A DNA stretch of 64,000 nucleotides from the NCBI RefSeq assembly GCF_963675165.1, contig NC_087379.1, positions 1,926,201 through 1,990,200 on the forward strand, written 5' to 3'. The notes beneath the pieces were generated by a model that worked only from the letters and a program-made list of their open reading frames with translations, was not told the origin of the DNA and did not search any database. Position numbers and translations under genes: made by a program. Below are positions 35,188-48,800 of the stretch, one piece after another. Source of the DNA: Halichondria panicea. Lineage: Eukaryota; Porifera; Demospongiae; Suberitida; Halichondriidae. Position 1 is the first letter of the stretch. Every line of letters begins with the position of its first letter.

Positions 35188-35432
35188 CTATGGAGTTTTG
35201 AGACCCTCAGGCCCTTAGTAGCACCCTCGCTACGCTCGAGATGCTACAGCCTGCGCCTCGGGCCTTCAGGTATCAAAACCCCATAGAGACCTTGGACTCA
35301 GTCTATAACTATTATATGGAGTTTTGAGACCCTCAGGCCCTTAGTAGCACCCTCGCTACGCTCGAGATGCTACAGCCTCGGGCCTTCAGGTCTCAAAACC
35401 CCATAGAGACCTTGGACTCAGTCTATAACTAT
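35188..35432. repeat. Tandem duplication (126-bp period) of a foldback sequence
   Basis: Two units, each an inverted repeat: ggagttttgagaccctcagg at the left and cttcaggtctcaaaacccc at the right, with a smaller internal palindrome (agtagca/tgctaca). The second unit lacks 6 bp (gcctgc). It could form a cruciform or hairpin RNA. Confidence 0.85.
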
Positions 35433-35609
35433 TATTTATATTCATGACCAAAAACCATAAAAATGTATCCTTTTCTTTTCTTTTAGTGCCTTTAATTTGA
35501 GGTCACGTGATGTAAAGCTGCCAAGCGCGAGGACCTGAGAAACTACAAATTGACTTTGCATGGCCTAACATGCAGTAATTTATAGCAACAGCATGCATGC
35601 AGTCTAGTC

Positions 35610-35795
35610 ATGATCGGAATCATTGTGTCAGTCATCCTGAAGCTCCTGTGGTCACTCTCGTGTGTAATAATCTACTTCATCAGGATGTGTATCGTTTGTT
35701 ACAAGAATGGTGACTGCAAGTGCTCATGCTGTCACAAAGAAGCTGACTTAGAAACTGGACAAGAGACGGACTCACTGCTGAAAAACAAGGCGTAA
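35610..35795 (+). CDS. Small Cys-rich single-pass membrane protein, copy B (61 aa)
   Basis: This is the best copy of the family: MIGIIVSVILKLLWSLSCVI begins a hydrophobic segment (2-24) long enough to span a membrane. It is followed by MCIVCYKNGDCKCSCC (six Cys in 15 residues) and the acidic tail DLETGQETDSLLKNKA with an ETDSLL dileucine-type signal. The Cys cluster could be palmitoylated or bind metal. Tail and Cys cluster are nearly invariant in all four copies, while the hydrophobic part varies. It is transcribed away from the intact amine oxidase. I recognise no named family. Confidence 0.7.
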   Translation: MIGIIVSVILKLLWSLSCVIIYFIRMCIVCYKNGDCKCSCCHKEADLETGQETDSLLKNKA

Positions 35796-36884
35796 CGATC
35801 TCAACCCCGTTTATATGAACAGTTCAACAGTAATAATATTATAATGTTGCAGGAGCTATAGTGCAATAAATTCATGCACTACCTCCTAGCTGGTATAATA
35901 TACTCTATATATGTATCAAAATGTTTGAAGTCTGTGTCAATTCATTATAAGTACTTCACCCTGATCAATTTGCAAATTGTTGGCATGGCAGACAATATGA
36001 TCATGACTAGTGCAAGTTATTATAGCCAGCTATAAAAACACAGCTTGAAACAATAACATTTCATGCTATCGAGGCTTTTGGGATCAACATGAAGCTATAG
36101 GAATAGATAGATGACCATGCAATCCATTTATATGCACATGCATGCAATGAATTAAGCCATGCATGCATGTACATGAGAGGGAGTGTATAATATACATAGC
36201 AACCTTTAAATGTGCAACTGAAAGTTGTTCTGTATAATAATTATATCATTATAGCGGGCTAAAATAAACATGAATTAAAGTGAGTATAATTATATGGTGT
36301 GTTATATTAGTGACTATATAGAGAGCTAGAGTACAGCATGCAGTATCACATCGATCCGTGGCCACTATTATAATAATTATTGGACGGAATTGTCATTATT
36401 ATATACGTGCATGCTATAGCTAGTTATACTGCATGGTCAAGTATATAATTATTGCACGCTGTCAATGACAATCAACACATGCACTCATAACAATTAATTA
36501 TTGCTTGCATGCATGTTACTCGTGCTATTAATGCCTCGAATCCAGGCCGATTCTCGATCGAGACTAATCCCAATATTGCACTCTTAACAATTAATTATAG
36601 AATGTTGACAACTCCAGTGCAATAAATTTGGCACATCTTGCGATTACACAATAATTTCATATATAGAATGTTCGATAAAAACTGCATGTGTACAATTTAC
36701 ATCTATAGCCATGGTGATCTAGTCTGCATTCGCAGCATTGATGAAATACATGTCATACATATAGGACTATAATTATTAGAAGGTGGTTGAATGTAAGCTG
36801 GTCAGAAGGTGCACAAAAAGGGGGTGACATTGCATCCTAAAAATAATAGTTACTGTTGAGTTTGAATTAGACACACAGAATGAG

Positions 36885-39800
36885 CTACACCCACGAGTCC
36901 TCTTGCGGTGGCTCCTCTTTTACTATCTCTTTCTCTTTCTTTTCTTTCTCCTTTTGCCGACGAGATGCTCTTTTCTTGTGAATGTCAACCTGTGCAAAAT
37001 CATATAGTGGATTGCAATAATTAAATGACTGCATGGAGGAACCATGCAGACACTTGTACAACGCACACTTACACATTTGTGGCAACGCCAGAGCTATCAA
37101 ATACTTGGTTGGTACAACAATTGATTCGAAACGTTACAATATAGATTATGTATACAGATTTCAATCACACTCTTCAGAGAAGTTAACAAACAAGACTGTA
37201 ATTATGATCTCACCGAGGCGTAAGTGGCGTTGGGGTCTGGCTCAGACTCCTCCTGCGAGGTGGCCGAGAGTGGGCCGGTGGTTGACAGGGGGCCGCTGGT
37301 TGTAGAGCCAGCTGTCTCTGTGTGGGGGGCAGTGTCGGACCGAGGGGCGGGCACTGAGGAAGGGGTGACCGGGTGGGTCTGCTTCAGGTCTGGGTCGTCA
37401 ATACTCTGTGTATAGAGAGTATATGTACTATAACACGCAGTGTTGACATACAGCCAATGTATATGAGTTTGACTGCAAATATTTGTGAGACACACACTCA
37501 AGGACTGAAATTATAGCCAGGCAACTTAATAGGTTCTTCTTGAAAATTGTACTCATGAAAACACATACTTATCCGGCTTCACACGTACCACATCAGGTAC
37601 ATGTACGTATAGGAGGACCATAATTATAAGCCAGTTTTGAATGAACACTTGTATGTTCAGACTAAAGCTATACACGTGCAATGTAATACCACTAAAGAGG
37701 CTGTATATTAAATATTATGTAAACAAGGTTTTAGGCCTAATTAGCTCACCTGATAAATGACAGGTCCCGGTTCCTCTTTGGGTATGAGCTGATAGCCTGG
37801 TTCCTCCATGTCCATCAGCTGCTCCTCCTCGGCTGTGGGGGGTAGTGAGCGAGGGGGTTGGGGGTGGGAGATGTGCATAGGGGAAGCCCCTGATATCATC
37901 GACGACTGTACGGGTAGTGAGAAGAGAAACAGGTGATTATCAGCATTCAACATAGTACATGCATGTATAACATATTGAGTTATGTGGTCAATTATGGCTT
38001 CAATATAATTGCACTTTATAAATGTGGTTGACAAGTATGCCAGGGACTGTACACGAAAAATGCTACTTTGAGCTGGTTGGAGCTAATCAGTATAAAAGTC
38101 TTGAAGCACTTGACTCAAATAATTGTCTTCATTTAGCAATTGGTAATGAACTCTCAACTTATAGTCGATACAATCATTACAACCATTTCTTAGCCAAAAC
38201 TTACCGTGGCTGACATTGGCTCATGTCTCACTCCACTCATTCCACTCATCACACTCTCCTCATCATCTTGGCGACCTGGGCGTTTTGACTTCTTTGACAC
38301 CTTCTTACTTCTCTTCTTCCTCCGAGAACCCTGGTAGTCACGAGAGATGCTCACTCTCTGCTCAAAATCAAATTGGGAGCTTGACTCTTTTACTAACTTT
38401 TGAAACTGGCTCATTTCCCAACCCTCTTTCTTAAGCGCTGACTTACACTCTTTGCACTCGTACAGGATGGAGCAGAGCTGTGTGTGTGTGTGGGGGGGGG
38501 GGGGGGGTGAACAGTAGGATACTAAAGTATTATAGTGGTTACAAATAGGCCAAACTTAATTACGGTACAAATACAAAATTGCTATGCTATACAAAACACA
38601 GCTGGTATTTCAACATTGCTTGTAATGCAAAACAGTGTACACATGAGCCTCGGTACAAACCATACTACATGCACATGTACACATGAAGACAAGATAATAT
38701 GTACCCTGTTCTCACCTTCCCGGCAGCAAAGATGATCTTCTGAGTGTGTTGTCTTGACCACGTGAGACGTGTGAGGAACGACAGACCCTCTCCAGTCTCC
38801 AGGACCAGGCTACATGGAAAGAGAGACACACCACCACCGTTAGAGCTAGCTATCAATAACCTTAACTATAATCACATTTGCATCTCTATGACAATGGTAC
38901 AGAGTAACCTCCACCCATAACCTCTTCACTTAGTAAAGAATATCACACACGCAGTACAGCCGTAAATATTATGTGTTTTAAAGCCCTTGTAATTAACGGT
39001 TTTCATGTCCAGATATGTACCCTGCTCTTCTAGTGACCTGCAGTTAGTGTTCTAAAGCTCAGTGCTGCATGTGTAATAAACGATTCTAAAGGTCAATAGT
39101 TCAAACATACCGTGCATTAGTGGTGCTCTCAGTGCAGACCTCCATGAGACAACAGAGGAGTGAGATGGTGGTCTCCTCGGACATACCCAGGTGGTTTGAT
39201 CCGTACGGGAGGCGGGGGATCACTGATGCTATCACTTGAGGACCTGGGGGAAACAGCATTGTAACTATGACAACTGTACAGTACACGTACATGTAGAGTG
39301 CTATTCCGCTGATCATGAATACCATCATGACAACTTTTATTGTAATGATTTGCAAGCGCTAACAGCTTCTCAAAAATAAGAAGGCAAAGACCTATACTGG
39401 TACTTGTATGACATCACGATCCTTGCCACAAGGCATGTATACAAGAAGCTACAATACGAGCAATTAATAGACTGTGCATACATTTTTGTACGTAGTAATT
39501 ACAGGCAGCCACAGCAATAGCATGTGTGCTAGCTTGTACTGTACATGTACGTACCTAGAGAGGTTTTGTTTCGAGGGTCGATGGCTAGGTTTCTAAGAGC
39601 CATGGCTGCTGCCCTCACCACCGCATCATGGCCATTGTTGAGTAGCTCTGCCAATAGACGCAGGCCATTGGACGTCCGGATCATGTTACGAGCATACACC
39701 GCCCACTGTGTGTGTGTGTGTGTGTAGAAAGTTGCTATAGTGTAGTGGAACATGTATATACATGTACCGTATAACTATAGCACTAGCTAAAGGAGCGATC

Positions 39801-42800
39801 ACAATGCTGTATAGGCAGGCACACACTCAAAGGTGTGCAGGGGGTGGGACGCTGCTCTAGTGTAACGGAACATGTACATGTGATCGTGTATAACTTGCAC
39901 TTCTGCTAGCATAATAGGCACAAACCTTCCAGTTGCATGCTGTGAGGTTTTGAATTGCACCGGCGGCCGCCTCAATGGTTTCTATGGCAACAGAGAAATG
40001 CTCAATTAGGGCCAGGTACAGATACACGATGTCCGGTTGCCATAGCAATGCCATTCCGTACACAGGTCCGGTGCGTTTTGGGAGAGAGGACGGATCTAGA
40101 GAACACACAAAGGGTCAGTAAGTTAAGTGAATAAGTGAAAAATACCGTGAGTCTTATCGAGTAGTACGTACACATGTACCAACCAAAATAATCAATAAAC
40201 ACTTCCTTAGTAATACATGAAGTTGAAAGAGAAACACACATGCAGCCACCAAAACCACCAAAGTTTAAGAGCATAAATAATGTACATTAGTTAATTAGTA
40301 CTGGGTCTTGCACAAGGTACACAGTGTCACTGCTATAACAACATAAAATAATAGCACTAAACTTAATACTTAATGAAATTGATCGAGTTGACCATGCATG
40401 TACTGTACACCCACTCTCACCAGGATTAGCGTAGTCCACACTGTAGGACGGTCTGCTGACCATGGGACTATGGACACGCCCTCTTTCCCGTCGACTGTTC
40501 CCACGAGATCTTTTGAGAAACGCCAAACACCCGGGACTTGAGTTGGAGAAAGGCTGCGTGATCTCATCCATGTCTTTCCGTTGCTCCTCTTCCCAGTCAT
40601 GGTCCAGTACATCCCCCGTCCCTTCCTGAGGATCCACTTCGTTCTCGAGACGATAAGAGAGGTTACGCAAGACACATGCTGCATTCTCCACAGCCTAGTG
40701 TGTGTGTGTGGGGGTACATATTGAAATAATTAAGTAAAGTACATACTGTATCACTTGTACAAGTAATTTTTTAGCATGTGAATCTCATAACTTTGGTTTG
40801 GATTGTCCGGTTTCTCGTTTTAATGGTGCATTCATCAAAATTAAGGGCCTGTTTTCGACAAAAAAGCATAGGCTATAGATGGGGCAAAATTGGGTGCTCT
40901 CAAAGTTAGTGAACTAAGCAGACCACATCAAAAGATATCCTCGTAGTAATTAAAGCTTTTAAAATATCATTGAAAAGAACCATTACAACCCAACTTGAGT
41001 TATGGCTGCTTTGCATAGTGTACGTACATTATACTGATTCCTACGTGATGTATGTTACCTTTTCATCAGCAGCTGCCTTGTGGAGTACCGCAGACCTAAG
41101 CAGCCATACAAGCGTGTCGACCAGTCCATTGCTGGCCCTCATACAAACTCGCGATGGTTCACCCGATGAGGAGATGTTCCGTAACGTACCTATAGAGAGG
41201 GGTGGTGGTGCAGACAGTGCTATGATGATGTACTGTGTTTCAACACACACAGAATGCATGCACATTCTCTCGCATGTGACACTGTGTTACATTATCTGTG
41301 TACGCGTACAAATTACTGTACACGTAGCGTACACTGTTGTTACAGGCCCTGAGGGTGTATATTGCTGCATAGTCTTAAGTATTGAGAATTGTATTTACTA
41401 CTAAAGTACATGTAATGCTGTGTCAGCACGGAGCTAATTAGGTTCAGGTACAAGATAGTCAATGTATTAACCACACTTGCACTGGTATGAAAACTAAGTA
41501 CATGTAGCTCTAAATGTCCCATCTCTCACCAGTGATGTTTCTCAGCTCAATGTTCCACTGTATGAAGCTAGGTTTAGCCAGAGGGTCCTTGGCCGCCTCC
41601 AGACTCCACCCAGTGTACGGGACCATCGTCAGCTCTACTATGTCGTGGGTACTGCTCTTAATGATACGAAGTTTCATTTCCTGGATACAAAGGAGAAATT
41701 AAAGTATACTGTTATTTGTGAGACGTTACATTGGGGGAGGAGAGGGAAGTTTTATTTTAAATAATTATGCAGATGGATATTTTGGTGCGATCACCCACCT
41801 GAACAACTAAGGCATTTCTATGTACAGGTACATGTACATATATTAATAAAGGCCCATACATATTTGAGAGTTTCGGCACATGAACAATCATGTATTTGTA
41901 TGCATGCAGTCTATACAGTACAGTGAGTGGGCGGGCATATCTTCACCACGCATCATGTATGTGTATGTGCATGTATACACAGTCTATACACTTCACCACG
42001 CATCATGTGCAGAGTCTATACAGTTCACCACGCATCATGTATGTGTATGTGCATGTATACACAGTCTATACAGTTCACCACGCATCATGTGCACAGTCTA
42101 TACAGTTCACCACGCTCTATTACAGTGAGTGGGCATATCTTCACCATACATGTACATGATGTGTGTGTGTATACAGTACTTACAGTGAGCGTGCATACAT
42201 GTACTTTCACCATACACCAGTCTCACCTCGCAGGAGGAGAGGTTCCAGAGTAATCCAGTGAGCAGCTCCCTTACCTCGGCAACCCGACTCATTCTCAGAG
42301 CCAGCAGGATCTCAGCCAGCCCATGTTCACCTGCAGTGAGGGGGGAATTTGCTCACACTTGTGCTGTTATTAAACAACACCCTGAGGGTTTGCAGGTGCT
42401 ATAATTGTGCTCAGTTTAGAATTATAACGGACCCAATCTATAATTCGTCATACATGTGCGTAGGTAAATTAAATGTGTGTAGTGGTACATGTACAGCTCT
42501 GCGCTAAATTACTTGCAAGATAAATACTAATAATGACCATGTAAACTATTGCGTATAGTGAGTACATGTTCATGCAAGTTTGCACTCCGACCTGCTATTT
42601 CCATTTTGTTCTCGTCGTTGGCCCGTCCAAATGACAGGTTTCTGAGAGCACCCAGTACTGCCATCTGCACCCTCGTCTCCGGACGTCTCAGCTGGTTCAC
42701 CAGTGCAGGAATGGCACCATACGTCCTGAGGCAATGCACAGTAGCTTGTATACATGTCAACATACATCTACATGTATAACATTTAAACTTATGACTACAA

Positions 42801-45800
42801 TAAATTTATGCTGATGATCAAATGAAGACACTACATGTAGTACAAGGCTAGCTTGCACACACGCACTGTGACTGGTGAGGGTACAATAAGCTCACCTTAT
42901 CTTTGACTTCATGTTGTCATCGCCATAAGCCAGGTGTTGAAGGTAACTGGCTGCATTAGAGACCAAACCTGCATCATCAGAACTGAGGAAATCCACCACA
43001 TCATTGAGGTTTGGCTCATTGCCCTTCCCAGAAGAGCGCTCTGAGCGAAGGAGACCACCACCTGACTGCTCCATAGAGTCATCTACATGTGTGTGTGTGT
43101 GTGTGGGGGGGGGGGTGTTAAATAATAGTAAGTACATGTTTGAAAAGCTCTAACAGATGCAAACAAAAAAAACCTGTTTATAAAACCCAAAAATGTGCAA
43201 AAACTACCTGTATGTACATGTATCTATAGAGACTATACTACATGTAGCCACAATTTTACATACTGAATAGAATACGTCGTTTTGTAAGCATCATCGATCG
43301 ATACGCTCTTTGACCTCTACAGCTCTGGAATACTCGTCCGCTGTTGCCATAGCTACGAGGTCTACCACCGGAGCAAATCTCGCTCTGAGTATCGACAAGA
43401 CTAAACGCTTCTGAAGCATCACTGCCAACAGAGAGAGAGATAAGAGATCCTATCTGACTCACTGGACTTCGAGGGGAGGGGGGCGTAGAACTTCTACCAA
43501 TGCGAGAGAATGTGGGTGTTACACTGTTGTGAGTGGGGTGAGTGTGTGTGGGCGTAGATGTGAGGTGTGAGAGTCGACGTAGAGGGGCTGTGATGATCGC
43601 ATTCAAATACGACGAGCGATACGCTTTGTAGCGAAGTGGTGACCTCTCTGAACCCCCACGCTGAACTGGAACCGGAAACTTAAACACAGACGGCTCTTCT
43701 CTGGGAACGTACGGTGCACACTCGCACACCATGGAACGAGACTTGTGCCCCTCAATATAATCGAGGGCGTTCACTGAGTAAGACGTGTGAGCGTTAAATG
43801 AGTGAGACGTCTTCATTCTGCGCGGCACATGGTAGAAGGTGGGGCTTGCTTGAGGGGAACCCTTCACGGGTACACGTTGTGCCACTGTTGTTTTGGGATG
43901 TCCAGGGTAATGCGTGACTGCGTGTTGTTCGTATCTTCCTACAATGGAATTACAGCGTGTTCGCCCGAATGAGAGATTGGAGGGACTAGTGTTCAAGACG
44001 GAGTGATTGTTGGTGGAGGCAAAATTTGATGATGGGTAACTTTCTGACAACGAATGACGGCCAGATTGTCGTCCAAACGATAAGTGTGGTGATCCACGAC
44101 ATTCGTCAGTGTCACACTCCTCTTCAAAGTTTGTGAACTTTGTGACAGGTGTGAGGGCGAGGGGGGATCGTGGAATAACGTTATGGGAACCGAAACTCCT
44201 GCTTCGAGTCGCAATCCGTGGTGACTTCACTTCTTCGAGGTAGCTAGTGAATGATTGCGGGGAGGAGCTAAGTTCATACGGGGAAGGGGGGTAGGCAGCA
44301 AGTGCTATGTTGCTAGGCATAATAGCCGAAAAACTTGGATTAGGTAAATCAGGTGGATCAGGTGAATCACTTTCGATAGTCATCTCATGAAGATTTGGCG
44401 AGCTTGCGGATAGTTCGATTTTCGAACGAGATGTTTCTTTGCCGATGAGAAGTGGTGAGTCTAAAACTTTGTACCAGTCGTCTACCTGCTCCGGCGGCTT
44501 TAGGAGAAGGCTTGGTGGTCGAAATGATTTCTTCTTCTTTTCGATGAGATCAGATGTACTTTTACTTTCTTTTTTTGACGAAATGGAAAGTTTCTTTCGA
44601 AACGATAGCTTGATGCTCTTCTTCTGACAGGGCTTGGACTGTCCTGTACTGTCATCAGTGGATGCAATGTACCACGGCTCTGCAGACTCCTCTACTATCT
44701 CCTCTGCTGAGTAACTCTTCGAGATCTTCTGATTCTCTCCCCAAGCGCTAGTTGGTTTGTCAGAGGATCTTGACTTTGGAGCACTCTTAGTTCTGCGTGG
44801 TTGACTAGGAAACATTCTAGCTATAGTCTAGCTATAGTCTAGCTAAGCAATATATTGAACTCTTCACAAAGGCCTCTACTGTAACAGTACAATAGCAATT
44901 CATTAAATACTGGTGAAAAGCTGCCTGAAAACTTTCAAATATCAGCGATAATTATACTAAAGCTCAAAATGTTTCACCTGGCACCTGTGTGTGTAAAGTA
45001 TGCACTGTGCTAACTATTGACCATCATCACCTTTAGACCAACTAAAGGAAGCTCACAAGCATACACATGCTTAACAGGTTATACACATATTTAACAGGCA
45101 CATACAACTCATTGCTAAATTTGATCTATAGTTCTATTGTGCTATTCAACACCACAATCATAACTATAGCAGCCAATCATATAGCAGCCCATTTGTCTAT
45201 TGATAATTAGTAAAGCCTATATTTGCAGTTAACCAAGTTCTGTGGTCAATTATGGCTTTATTTGTGCTTTATGTGGTTGACAAGACTAGTATGCCAGGGA
45301 CTTTTTACAGCATACAGATTAAAGCGGGAGTCCAATCGCATATGATAACATGAATTTCAGTGAAGTAGGACAAAGTTATGACAACACTATGAAGGTCAAA
45401 CGCACACAATAGTAGCACAACAACATGCATTACCATCACAGAGCCATGACAGTTTATAAATTTACAAGGAAAAAAACGACTAGGTGCACACATGCATATG
45501 CATAATTATGCATTAATCAAATCACACATTATCGACCACCTTGCATAGAATAGTCACTTTTTGGTACGTACACCTGTATGTACATATCAAGCCTTCGTCC
45601 CCAGTCCAATATTTCTCTAATGTACATACACTCTAATGTATAACACTAGATTTCGACCTATAGTGTTACATCAGAAAAAAATAGGAGGCTATAATTAGTC
45701 GTCATGTCTCACCTAGATATCTCCCTGACGATTCGTGTAGGTTACTGCTGTACGAAGTGTCTCGTGGCATCTCGTGTCTGCCTCTTCTCTGACCGGGGGG

Positions 45801-48800
45801 TGTGCGTGAAGGGTCGTATCCGAGCATGGGAGGGTGTGTCGAATCCGCCCACGAGCGTTGGGGGGCTGACGAAGAGAGGACAACTTGTGAGGCGGGTGCA
45901 GAGTGGAGGTGTGGCTGTGTGTATGAGGGGGTGGGTGGGTCAGTTAAATACCCGGAAGTTGAAAATTGGAAAAAAGCCAATAGCAACCATACATAGACAA
46001 ATTATGGTCAAATTGATACCATAGTAACATCAAAACCTACAGCAGTTTACTCTATAATGCGGTGAAAGTCATGTTTCTGGTTTGGGAATCACCCTACCAC
46101 TACCGGTATTCATTATTGTGATATCATAAACAGAGAATGAACACAATGTGGGCTTCTGAACACCTATATACACAAGTCATGTTTGTCCACGACGTACATA
46201 TATGTACCACAATAGTTAAACAGTCACCTGACAAATGTGCTACACCCACTAGTTTAAAGTTCATGGTACATTAATTGTTGGCATACTTGCAACCACTGCA
46301 CTGCACTATTGATGACACAAGAGCCTGCAGCAAAAACAAGATACTGTTGACTATTTTAAACATGGCTACACCAAAAAAGACAAGCCAAGAGCAGGTGAAT
46401 TTTGAGCAAGAATATGCTTTCAGAAGCGTGGAACTCTTCAAAACTGAGACCCTTGGTACTGGCTCTTATGGGGCGGTGTGTAAAGCCAGGTGTGACCAAC
46501 TTATCTGTGCTGCCAAGCTACTCTATCCAGTGCTCTTCCAAATGATTACCCCCGATCCTGGCAAACAACACAGACAACCAATGAAACGATTTGAGCTAGA
46601 ATGTCGATTTCTAAGCCTCATCAACCACCCCAACATAATTCAATACCTCGGGACCTATCGCGACCCCGACACAAATGCACCAGTTCTTCTCATGGAGCTC
46701 ATGGACGAGAGTCTGACACACTTCCTGGAGTCATCACCTGGAGATATTCCCTACCACATCCAAGTCAACCTCTCCTATGACATAGCTCAAGCACTCGCCT
46801 TTCTCCACTCCAATGAGATCATTCATCGTGACCTCTCCAGTAACAATGTCCTACTACTAGCAGGCCGTGCTAAAGTTGCCGATTTTGGAATGTCCAAATT
46901 TGACACACACCTTGCAACGATGACCACATGCCCGGGAACAGCAGCGTACATGTCCCCTGAGGCTCTAAACACGCCACCAGTGTACACGGAGAAGCTCGAC
47001 AACTTTTCCCTCGGAGTACTCATACTTCAAACTATGACTAGAAAATATCCCAACCCCTCGGACCAATTCATCACTAAGGAGTTAGTCGATCCGCACTTCC
47101 CCAGCCGTAAGATAAAAGCAAAAGTTCCAGTGCCCGAGACAGAGAGAAGAGAAGCACACATCAGTCTTACGGACATCTTCAACCCTCTGCTACAAACAGC
47201 TCTAGATTGCCTCGCAGATAACGAAACTGACCGGCCAACTTCGAAGAAACTTTGTCAGAAATTTGCTCTCTTGAAGGAATCGAACAAATACACTGAGAGT
47301 GCACAAAAAGATATGGGCAAACTATTGAGAGAAAAAATCTGTCAAAGCGAAGAACAAAAAGAGTTAATAAAAGCTCAAAAACAAGAACTAGAAATGATTA
47401 AAAAACAAAAAGAAGGTGCATTGGGTATGATACAGGAGAGTGCCAAAGAAGAAACCTGCACACCAGAACTAAAAGAACATACAAAGCTCAAAGAAATTCA
47501 ACTTCAGTCTGCTAGACAACAGCTACGCACACAAGATGACCAGCTATTAAGAAAAGATGACGAAATTCAAGAATTGAGAGCTGCACTACAGGAGAAAGAA
47601 AGAGCACTAGAACAGCTACAACAGAAGAGAGATACTGCACGAGAACACAACACAACAGACAGGGGATCATTGCATAATATAATCACAACTGAAAGTACAC
47701 CACCACATCCTCTAAGTAACACCCACACATACAGAGAATCTCCTAGCAACACGCCCACTCACACCCCTAGCAGCACACCTAGCAGTACCCCAGTTGGAAC
47801 TCCAACTGTTCCGAGGAAACGTACAGCTTGGAAAAGACCCATCCCCCCTTGCCCCACCTTTCTCAAAGCCGGCTCATCAGCTGTATGTGGTAACGACGCT
47901 TACTTTAGAGGGGCAGGTAGCAACCAGGTTTACAAGTTTGACGCTTCCGAGAGGAGATGGCGATCGATTGGTCAACACCCTTTCTTCGGATTCACTCTAG
48001 TAGCCATCGAGAACACGCTCACAACTGTGGGTGGATTCAATAAAGAAAGTTCAAACAAGCTATTCGATCTTGTCGACGGAATCTGGGTCGAGAATTTGCC
48101 AGAAATGCCAACGAGCAGAGACAGGCCTGCAGCTGCGTACACAAACGGTTACCTCATAGTAGCTGGAGGCAAGGATGTACATTCAGAGCCACTACAATCT
48201 GTGAATATCCTACAGTTGGATACCAAGCAATGGGCCAAAGCTGCGGTACTACCATTCCAAACACACCATGCCTCGGCAACGATATGCGAGGACAAGATCT
48301 ACCTCACAGCTGGAGATGACATTGAAGATCGCAATTCTTTCGCGGTTTTGAGCTGCTCTATTTCTGCTCTCTTGCAAAGTAGGCGGTCCCTATCACTAGG
48401 AGCTAGACTAAAGAAAGCATTACAGCCCTCGAACAAGGTGTGGCAAGCTATAGCCGATTTGCCCACTAGTCGGTCCTATTTGGTAAACTCGGGCGATCAA
48501 CTTATCGCTATCGGTGGGTCAGACGTAACGGGAAAGAGTTCTAAGAATGTGTACAAGTACGACAGCGTGAATAACACCTGGATCATTGTGGTAACTATGA
48601 CCACAGGACGAAGCAGCTGCCTCGGAGCAGTGTTTATGGAGAACCTACTAATGGTGGTTGGAGGCTATAAATTGACCACAAAGGAAGCAGAAGCTGTCAC
48701 ATTGTTATAGACATGCACCTAACAGTCTCAGCTAGATTTTATTAAATTTTTGTTGAGAACACAAAGAGCTATTATTTTAGCAATACAACGTAGTTGTATG

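Noticed and set aside
43315-45713. Joining exon 45914-45713 directly to the large exon at 44815
   Set aside because: The donor leaves phase 1, but the MFPSQ frame would need phase 2 at the only nearby acceptor, so the join shifts the frame.
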